From assembly GCA_942491105.1 (NCBI GenBank), contig CALNZX010000010.1:124001-188000 (forward strand): a stretch of 64,000 nucleotides of DNA. Reading direction: 5' to 3'. Of the stretch, positions 1 to 5,886 are shown in pieces. Within the stretch, counting starts at the first letter, position 1. Every line of letters starts with the position of its first letter. Source of the stretch: JBBEAM01 sp942491105. Lineage in GTDB: Bacteria; Pseudomonadota; Alphaproteobacteria; Kiloniellales; DSM-21159. The position numbers and the translations under genes were made by a program. The notes beneath the pieces were generated by a model, which saw only the letters and a program-made list of their open reading frames with translations, made no database searches and was not told the origin of the DNA.

Positions 1-861
1 CGCATCGGTATCGAAAAGTCGCGCAACCTGATGACCGTGCGGCTCGCGCAGACCATCGGTCCGGAAGTCGTCTCGGAATATGCCCGCAGGTTCGGCATTA
101 TCGACAACATGCCGCCGCTGCTGTCGATGGCGCTGGGCGCCGGCGAGACCACGCTGCTGCGCCTGACCACGGCCTATGCCATGCTGGTCAGCGGCGGTAA
201 GCGCGTCGAGCCGACCCTGATCGACCGGATCCAGGATCGCCATGGCGCCACCGTGTTCCGTCATGACGACCGGGCCTGCGACGCCTGCCAGGACTTGAGC
301 TGGCAGGAGCAGGACGTGCCGCAGTTGCCGGACACCCGCGAACAGGTCGCCGACCCGCGCAGCGCCTATCAGATCGTCAACATTCTGCAGGGCGCCGTCA
401 CCCATGGCACCGGCCGCCGCCTGGCCGAGCTGAACCGCCCGATCGGCGGCAAGACCGGCACCACCAACGACGCGCAGGATGCCTGGTTCATGGGCATCAC
501 CCCGAACCTGGTGGTCGGCTCCTATACCGGCTTCGATACGCCGCGCCCGCTCGGCCCGCGCGAGACCGGCTCCTCCGTCGCGTTGCCGATCGTCAAGGCC
601 TTCTTCGAGGAAGCCTTGAAGGATACGCCAAAGGTGCCGTTCCGCATTCCGCCGGGAATTAATCTGGTGCGTGTCAATCACGACACCGGCCTGCGCGCCA
701 GGGCCGGCGACAGCGACGTTATTCTGGAGGCGTTCAAGCCCGGCACCGAGCCACCCGTGGATCAGGTGCGAATCGAGGGCGGCATCGGCTTGGGCGGCGG
801 CAGCGACGCCAGCAACGGCGCTTCGGCCCCGTCTCCTAGCGGGACTGGCGGCCTGTATTGA
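1..861 (+). CDS. mrcA: Penicillin-binding protein 1A, C-terminal part (5' end outside window)
   Basis: Only the end of the transpeptidase domain is present; the frame is open from base 1 and ends at TGA 859-861. The start of the visible part (IGIEKSRNLMTVRLAQ) and the KTGTTN box near bases 448-465 are class A PBP hallmarks; KTG is the third active-site motif of the penicillin-binding fold. The family polymerises and cross-links peptidoglycan at the periplasmic face of the inner membrane. The tail after the transpeptidase is short and Gly/Ser-rich. prfB follows 87 bases downstream on the same strand, a common alphaproteobacterial order. The catalytic serine and the glycosyltransferase domain are not visible here. 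Confidence 0.93.
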   Translation, partial: RIGIEKSRNLMTVRLAQTIGPEVVSEYARRFGIIDNMPPLLSMALGAGETTLLRLTTAYAMLVSGGKRVEPTLIDRIQDRHGATVFRHDDRACDACQDLSWQEQDVPQLPDTREQVADPRSAYQIVNILQGAVTHGTGRRLAELNRPIGGKTGTTNDAQDAWFMGITPNLVVGSYTGFDTPRPLGPRETGSSVALPIVKAFFEEALKDTPKVPFRIPPGINLVRVNHDTGLRARAGDSDVILEAFKPGTEPPVDQVRIEGGIGLGGGSDASNGASAPSPSGTGGLY

Positions 862-948
862 CACAGCCCTTGTTGACCGGCGCCGCTGGCTGGCCTAAGT
901 AGCCCGCAACGCGGACACACACTCCAAGCAATCGGGACGAGACGGCCT

Positions 949-2080
949 ATGCGGGCAGAAACCCAAGCGGTAGTGGACGATATTCGGCAGTCCATGACAC
1001 TGCTGAGGAGGCATCTTTGACTGGGATGCCGCCGTTAAACGCCTGGATGAACTGAACCACGAGGCGGAGAATCCCGACCTCTGGAACGACCCCGCCGCCG
1101 CCCAGACCGTGATGCGCGAGCGGACCCGGCTGGATCAGGCGATCGCCGGCTACCGCGCTCTCGAACAGGAGTTGGAGGATGCCCAGACGCTGATCGAGCT
1201 GGGCGAGGGCGAGGAGGATGCCGAGAGCGTCACCGAGGGCGAGGCGCTGCTCGCCAGTCTGCGGACCAAGGTCGATAAGCTGCAGCTCGAAAGCCTGCTC
1301 TCCGGGGAGGCCGACGCCAACGATTGCTATCTGGAGATCAACGCCGGCGCCGGCGGTACCGAGGCCCAGGACTGGGCCGAGATCCTGCTGCGCATGTACC
1401 TGCGCTGGGCCGGGACGCAGGGCTACAAGACCGAGCTGCTGGAAGAAAGTCCCGGCGAAGAGGCTGGCATCAAGTCGACCACGATCATGATCAAGGGGCA
1501 TAACGCCTATGGCTGGCTGAAGACGGAATCCGGCGTTCATCGCCTGGTTCGCATTTCACCCTTCGACAGTCAGGCCCGGCGTCATACGTCTTTCGCCAGC
1601 GTTTGGGTCTATCCGGTTATCGACGACGCCATCGAGATTGAAATCCTGGACAAGGACCTGCGGGTCGATACCTACCGCGCCTCGGGCGCCGGCGGGCAGC
1701 ATGTCAACCGGACCGACAGTGCCGTGCGCATGACCCATCTGCCGACCGGTATCGTGGCGCAGTGCCAGAACGACCGCTCGCAGCATAAGAACCGGGCGAC
1801 CGCCATGGCCATGCTGCGCGCGCGGCTCTATGAGCACGAGTTGCAGAAGCGCGAGGCCGAGGCCCAGGCGGAAGCCGACGCCAAGACCGATATCGGCTGG
1901 GGTCACCAGATCCGCTCCTACGTCTTGCAGCCCTATCAGATGGTCAAGGACCTGCGTACCGGGGTCGAGAAGGGCAACGCCCAGGGCGTGCTCGACGGGG
2001 ATATCGGCGACTTCCTCCAGGCCGCCCTGGCTTCGCGTATCGAGGGCGGGCTCTCCTCCAGCGAACGGGATGCGTCCTAG
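949..2080 (+). CDS. prfB: Peptide chain release factor 2, made by programmed +1 frameshift
   Basis: RF2 reads stop codons UAA and UGA and triggers peptide release. A zero-frame start at ATG 949 encodes 23 residues ending ...LLRRHL, then TGA 1018-1020. Skipping T1018 continues as DWDAAVKRLDELNHEAENPD, which matches the RF2 N-terminus, and runs to TAG 2080. The main frame contains the anticodon-like SPF tripeptide (in RISPFDSQ) and the peptidyl-transferase GGQ motif (SGAGGQHVNRT). An internal GTG at 1109 would give a truncated protein lacking much of domain 1, so it is not the real start. Expression is expected to be autoregulated: low RF2 lets the ribosome shift at the UGA. Confidence 0.96.
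1006..1021 (+). promoter_or_regulatory. RF2 programmed frameshift signal
   Basis: Internal Shine-Dalgarno AGGAGG (1006-1011), three-base spacer CAT, then slippery CTT and in-frame stop TGA followed by C. The geometry is the same as the Escherichia coli prfB site (SD-like hexamer, three bases, CTT TGA C). This is the known RF2 autoregulatory recoding element. Confidence 0.95.
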
Positions 2081-2095
2081 CGCCGATGCCTAGTT

Positions 2096-2656
2096 TCAGG
2101 GCCGCCGAAAGCAGCCGGCGGTGTGATCGTCGACCATGCCGGTGGCTTGCATGAAGGCGTAGCAGATGGTCGGCCCGACGAAGCGGAAACCCTTGGCCTT
2201 CAGCGCCTTCGACATCGCCTTGCTTTCGGCGGTTTCAGCCGGAACCTCGCCGAGCGTCTTCCAGTCGTTGACCTTGGGCACGCCGCCGACGAAGGACCAG
2301 AGATAGGCGACCGGACCGGCGGGCGCGTCCTCGCGTAGTTGCAGCCAAGCTTTCGCGTTGCCGATGGTGGCGTCGATCTTCGCGCGATTGCGCACGATTC
2401 CGGCATCGGCAAGCAGACGCGCGCGCTCGGCTTCGCCGAACCGCGCGACGGCCTCGGGGTCGAAGCCGGCGAAGGCGGCGCGGTAATTCTCCCGTTTGCG
2501 CAGAATGGTCAGCCAGGAGAGGCCAGCCTGTGCGCCTTCGAGGATGAGCATCTCGAAGAGATGGCGCTCGTCGCGTTGCGGGCGGCCCCACTCATCGTCG
2601 TGATAGGCGATATAGAGCGGGTCGTCGCTGACCCAGGCGCAGCGCGGCTTATCCAG
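2096..2656 (-). CDS. tag: DNA-3-methyladenine glycosylase I, probable CTG start
   Basis: Removes 3-methyladenine from alkylated DNA in base excision repair. The protein reads DKPRCAWVSDDPLYIAYHDDEWG at its N-terminus, closely like E. coli Tag, but the frame has no ATG, GTG or TTG upstream of the internal ATG at 2551. A CTG at 2656-2654 lies 7 bases after AAGGAG and gives 186 residues. With this start all four Tag zinc ligands are present (C6, H19, H178, C182), as is the catalytic glutamate E40 in LEGAQAGLSW; starting at 2551 loses two ligands. The start overlaps the stop of the PhyH gene by 8 bases, so the two genes are probably translationally coupled. Function is sure; the start codon is inference. 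Confidence 0.92.
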   Translation of the reverse strand: MDKPRCAWVSDDPLYIAYHDDEWGRPQRDERHLFEMLILEGAQAGLSWLTILRKRENYRAAFAGFDPEAVARFGEAERARLLADAGIVRNRAKIDATIGNAKAWLQLREDAPAGPVAYLWSFVGGVPKVNDWKTLGEVPAETAESKAMSKALKAKGFRFVGPTICYAFMQATGMVDDHTAGCFRRP

Positions 2657-3533
2657 CGGGGTTCTCCTTCGCTTCGTCGAGGTACCAGTCGTCGGTCACG
2701 TGGAATGGACCGGGGTTGCTGTAGAGGTCGTCATATTTGCAGAGAACCGGTTCCGCGCCCAGGGCAACCGGCTGGCCGTTCTGGAAAGTCAGCTCGCCGC
2801 GCCGGCTGGCAGGAGCGCGAACGTAGGAATTGATGTTGAAGGCGCGGTCGTGCGGCGAGCGGTTGGCGCCGCTGCCATGCACCGTCAGCAGCGACCAGAG
2901 CACGGCGTCGCCGGGTTCAAGCTCACAGGTGACGATGCTGGCGGGATCGAGCCCTACCTTGCGCAGTTCTCCCTCGGCGGTCTGCCCCTTCATCAAGGCG
3001 CCGCCATCGTCGCTGAGGCCCAGGTAGCCGAGCTTATGGCTGCCGGGGACGACCTGCAGCGCGCCGTTCTCGGCGGTGCAGCGGTCGATGGCCAGGCCCA
3101 GGGTGACCGAGTTGGCGACGGGATCGCCGTCGAGGCTGTCCTTGTCGCGAAAGCGCATATCCTGATGAAACCGGAAACCGGTCAGCCGCGCGCCCGGCGG
3201 TTTCCAATGGATCTGATTGGCGATCTGCTTGATATCGTCGCCGAGCAGCGGCTGCAGAACCTGGAAGACCTTGGGGTGCCTGCGAGCACGGTCGAGGGTG
3301 GCGTTGATCCAGGAAAACCAATGCGCCTGCAGCACCACCCGGCCGCCGTCCGGATCGTCGATGACATCGAAGTAGAGGTTCTTGTCGCGATAGCTGCTGG
3401 GATGCCGAATCCCTTCGGCGTAAACCGCGCGCGCTGCTTCCTGTATCCCGGTCATCTCGTCGGCGTCGAACAGCCCGCGGACGATGGCGTAGCCGTGGTT
3501 ATGAAAGTGCTCGGCGTGCTGGGTATCGCGCAT
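2649..3533 (-). CDS. Phytanoyl-CoA dioxygenase (PhyH) family Fe(II)/2-oxoglutarate oxygenase
   Basis: A 294-residue protein with the non-haem iron triad of the PhyH family: H123-x-D125 in FRFHQDMRF and distal H219 in LLTVHGSGANRS, with R230 placed to bind 2-oxoglutarate. The family hydroxylates varied small molecules, so the substrate is unknown; the pattern is not that of ectoine hydroxylase as I know it. It lies head to head with a LysR regulator (3637-4578), which probably controls it, and is followed by tag with overlapping ends. The start ATG 3533 is preceded by GGAGGACGCC on the minus strand. Confidence 0.88.
   Translation of the reverse strand: MRDTQHAEHFHNHGYAIVRGLFDADEMTGIQEAARAVYAEGIRHPSSYRDKNLYFDVIDDPDGGRVVLQAHWFSWINATLDRARRHPKVFQVLQPLLGDDIKQIANQIHWKPPGARLTGFRFHQDMRFRDKDSLDGDPVANSVTLGLAIDRCTAENGALQVVPGSHKLGYLGLSDDGGALMKGQTAEGELRKVGLDPASIVTCELEPGDAVLWSLLTVHGSGANRSPHDRAFNINSYVRAPASRRGELTFQNGQPVALGAEPVLCKYDDLYSNPGPFHVTDDWYLDEAKENPAG
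2664..2670 (-). promoter_or_regulatory. Ribosome binding site that sets the CTG start of tag
   Basis: On the minus strand GAAGGAG lies 7 bases before CTG 2656-2654, inside the last codons of the PhyH gene. It is the only strong Shine-Dalgarno sequence near the homology-defined N-terminus of tag. Confidence 0.7.
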
Positions 3534-3589
3534 GGCGTCCTCCTGTTTTTTCGCGCTCCAGCCTGCGTGCTGTCACGGACGGAGGCAAA

Positions 3590-3630
3590 TTCATAATTAT
3601 CTTCATATATATGAGAAATATTCATATAAT
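3590..3630. promoter_or_regulatory. AT-rich divergent control region with TTCATA repeats and a palindrome
   Basis: The 103 bases between the PhyH gene and the LysR gene hold three TTCATA copies (3590-3595, 3602-3607, 3621-3626) and a perfect 12-base palindrome TCATATATATGA (3603-3614), in a strongly AT-rich patch within GC-rich DNA. LysR-type regulators typically bind such sites between themselves and a divergent target. No promoter boxes can be assigned with confidence. Confidence 0.6.
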
Positions 3631-3636
3631 CAGCGG

Positions 3637-4578
3637 ATGCACCCGCGGCTTGAACTCCGGCATCTGACACTACTGGTCGCTTTGATCGAGGCGCCAAGCA
3701 TGACTCTGGCGGCCGAGAATCTCGGTCTGACTCAGTCGGCGCTTAGCCACCGCCTGCGCGAGGCGGAGCGGCGCTTGGATGTGGCGCTATTCTTTCGTGA
3801 CGGCCGCCGCTTGCGGCCGACCGAGGCGGGGGAGCGTCTGGCGCTGACCGCGCGGCGTCTGTTGTCCGAATTGGCCGCTGCGGAGGCCGCCGCCATGGGC
3901 CGCAAGGGCACGGCGCGGCTCTCCGCGGTGCGCGTCGGCCAGGGGCTCTACTCGGCCGCCGGCTGGTTTCCCGCCTTCGTCGCGCGGGCCGCGGAACGCA
4001 GCGCCGGGCTGCGCCCCATCCTGAGCGCCGATGCCAGCGACGATCCTCTGAAAAGCCTGCTGACCGGCGACATCGATCTGGCCATCGTCCCCGGCGAATC
4101 CGAGGCAATGGGCATCGACCGCCGGCCTGTGTTCAGGGACCAACTGGTCGCGGTCCTGCCGCGTGGCCATGCCCTGGCGGATAAGCCCTATCTCGAAGCC
4201 GCCGACTTCGCCGGTGTGAGCTTCCTTGCCTATGGCTACCGGCCGCTACCGGGCTTCGAGTACGAACAGCTGATGCGTCCTGCCGGGATCTATCCCGGTG
4301 AGGTGCTGCGCGCCGGTCCGCCGGAGGTTGTGGCCGGCCTGGTGGAGCGCGGTTTTGGCGTCTCGGTGCTGAGCCGCTGGATGCTGCGGCCCTTCCTCAA
4401 GCGGGGCAAGGTGGTCATGCGCCGTTTGACGCAGCGGGGTCTGCCTTTGACGTGGTACGCGGCGGTGCGTGGTGACGCCGCGCCCGACGCCGGCAGCCGG
4501 CGTCTCGCCGAATTGCTGGCGGCCTGGGGCGGGCCCGCCGGTCAGTCGGAATCTGGAGCGGGAGCGAGCGGGGCGTAG
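3637..4578 (+). CDS. LysR-type transcriptional regulator (MetR-like N-terminus)
   Basis: 313 residues. The N-terminal winged helix-turn-helix is clear (LRHLTLLVALIEAPSMTLAA, then TQSALSHRLREAERRLDVAL), close to MetR-type LysR proteins, followed by a periplasmic-binding-like effector domain from about residue 90. The frame stays open upstream, but ATG 3637 gives the family-typical start, and the upstream codons lie in the AT-rich operator region. It is divergent from the PhyH dioxygenase, the probable target. Its 3' end overlaps that of the convergent DUF455 gene by 37 bases. The effector molecule cannot be predicted. Confidence 0.9.
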   Translation: MHPRLELRHLTLLVALIEAPSMTLAAENLGLTQSALSHRLREAERRLDVALFFRDGRRLRPTEAGERLALTARRLLSELAAAEAAAMGRKGTARLSAVRVGQGLYSAAGWFPAFVARAAERSAGLRPILSADASDDPLKSLLTGDIDLAIVPGESEAMGIDRRPVFRDQLVAVLPRGHALADKPYLEAADFAGVSFLAYGYRPLPGFEYEQLMRPAGIYPGEVLRAGPPEVVAGLVERGFGVSVLSRWMLRPFLKRGKVVMRRLTQRGLPLTWYAAVRGDAAPDAGSRRLAELLAAWGGPAGQSESGAGASGA

Positions 4579-5354
4579 TAGGCGGCGGGAAAGCCGGCGA
4601 GCGTCCGTCCGGCCTCGTTGAAGGGGGGCTTCAGGCCACCCTTGAAGTAGGTCTTCACCAGGCCCTGCCAGGTTTCCACGGGGTCGAGGCCGCGCTCCTG
4701 GCAAAGCCAGCCGAACCAGCGGCTGCCGATGGCGACGTGGCCGATCTCATCGCGGTAGATGATTTCCAGCACCCCCGCGGATTCCTCATCCTCGGCCGCG
4801 CGCAGCTTGTCGATCATCGCGGGTGTGACGTCGAGGCCGCGGGCCTCCAGCACCAGCGGCACGATGGCGAGCCGCGCCAGCAAATCATGGGAGGTCTTCT
4901 CGGCGGCCTCCCAGAGACCCTCGTGGGCCGGCAGGTCGCCATAGGCGGCGTCCAGGGCGTTGAGCCGTTCGCTCAGCAAGGCGAAATGCACCGCCTCCTC
5001 GGAGGCCACCTTGACCCAGTCCTCGAAGAAGGCGCGCGGCAGCTCCTGCTCGGCGAAGCGGGCGACGATATCCCAGGCCAGATCGATGGCATTCAACTCG
5101 ATGTGGGCGAGGGCGTGCAGCAGGGCGACCCGGCCCTCGCGGCCCCGGTTGATCCGCCGCCGCTTGACCTTGCCCGGCGCTGTGATGAGCGGCCGTTCCG
5201 GGCGCGCCGGCTGATCCGGCGGCACCGCCGATCCGATCTCGGAAATACGGCCGCCGCGCCAGTCGCTGGCGATGGCGCGGCTGCGCCGCACCTTCTGCGC
5301 AGGATCGGCGGCGTCGAGCACGGAAAGGGCGGCGCCGGCCAGGGTGAACTGCAT
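4542..5354 (-). CDS. DUF455 ferritin-like protein
   Basis: 270 residues matching the DUF455 family, which folds as a ferritin-like four-helix bundle. Candidate di-iron ligands are the Glu/His pairs in ALAHIELNAID, ASEEAVHFALL and IYRDEIGHVAIGSRWF, the last being characteristic of the family. Members have no firmly known reaction; some bacterial homologues are linked to tRNA or metal chemistry, but I would not assign this. Four bases separate it from bcp upstream on the same strand, so the two are probably co-transcribed. The C-terminus overlaps the LysR gene. Confidence 0.85.
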   Translation of the reverse strand: MQFTLAGAALSVLDAADPAQKVRRSRAIASDWRGGRISEIGSAVPPDQPARPERPLITAPGKVKRRRINRGREGRVALLHALAHIELNAIDLAWDIVARFAEQELPRAFFEDWVKVASEEAVHFALLSERLNALDAAYGDLPAHEGLWEAAEKTSHDLLARLAIVPLVLEARGLDVTPAMIDKLRAAEDEESAGVLEIIYRDEIGHVAIGSRWFGWLCQERGLDPVETWQGLVKTYFKGGLKPPFNEAGRTLAGFPAAYYAPLAPAPDSD

Positions 5355-5357
5355 GGC

Positions 5358-5822
5358 CTAGAGGCTCCGCGCCGCCTCCAGCACCTCCTCGACGTGCCCC
5401 GTCACCTTGACCTTGCGCCAGACCTGACGCACCACGCCCTTCTCGTCGATCAGGAAGGTCGCCCGGTCGATGCCCATGTATTTCTTGCCGTACATGGATT
5501 TCTCGACCCAGGTGCCATAGGCCTCGCAGATCGAACCGTCGTCGTCGGAGACCAGGGTAAAGGGCAGGTCGTACTTGTCCTTGAACTTGTCGTGCTTGGC
5601 GGCGCTGTCCTTGGAAACACCGACGATCTCGGCGCCGGCGCCGCTGAAGTCGGGCAGGGAGTCGCGGAAACCGCAGGCCTCCTTGGTGCAGCCGGGCGTA
5701 TCGTCCTTGGGATAGAAGTAGAGAATCACCTTCCTGCCCTTGAGATCCTTGAGGGACAGGCTGCCGCCGCCGTCTGTCGGCTTGTTGAAGTTCGGGGCGG
5801 CCTTGCCGATTTCGACGCTCAT
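5358..5822 (-). CDS. bcp: Thioredoxin-dependent peroxiredoxin, Bcp/PrxQ type
   Basis: 154 residues, typical Bcp length. The peroxidatic cysteine lies in TPGCTKEAC, where the second cysteine five residues on is the resolving cysteine of the PrxQ class; YFYPKDDTPGC and an R in WRKVKV complete the signature. It reduces hydrogen peroxide and organic hydroperoxides in the cytoplasm using thioredoxin. DUF455 follows directly. A perfect palindrome TGCAGTACTGCA sits 16 bases upstream of the start and could be an operator. Confidence 0.95.
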   Translation of the reverse strand: MSVEIGKAAPNFNKPTDGGGSLSLKDLKGRKVILYFYPKDDTPGCTKEACGFRDSLPDFSGAGAEIVGVSKDSAAKHDKFKDKYDLPFTLVSDDDGSICEAYGTWVEKSMYGKKYMGIDRATFLIDEKGVVRQVWRKVKVTGHVEEVLEAARSL

Positions 5823-5837
5823 TCTTGTTCTCCTAAT

Positions 5838-5877
5838 TGCAGTACTGCAGGTATCGAAACGTGAAATGCGTTTTCAC
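5838..5877 (-). promoter_or_regulatory. Palindrome upstream of bcp and weak glnE 3' hairpin
   Basis: TGCAGTACTGCA (5838-5849) is a perfect 12-base palindrome just before bcp. GTGAAA-N5-TTTCAC (5861-5877) is a 6-base-pair hairpin between the glnE stop and bcp, without a long T tract, so only a weak terminator candidate. Confidence 0.45.
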
Positions 5878-5886
5878 TTAGTCTTT

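Noticed and set aside
949..1020. Apparent short gene upstream of prfB ending at TGA
   Set aside because: It is the zero-frame leader of RF2; the SD-like AGGAGG and CTT TGA C show that it is joined to the main frame by +1 shifting.
2700..3596. Plus-strand 298-codon open frame opposite the PhyH gene
   Set aside because: Composition is shadow-like and the minus-strand PhyH frame has an intact HxD...H...R active site.
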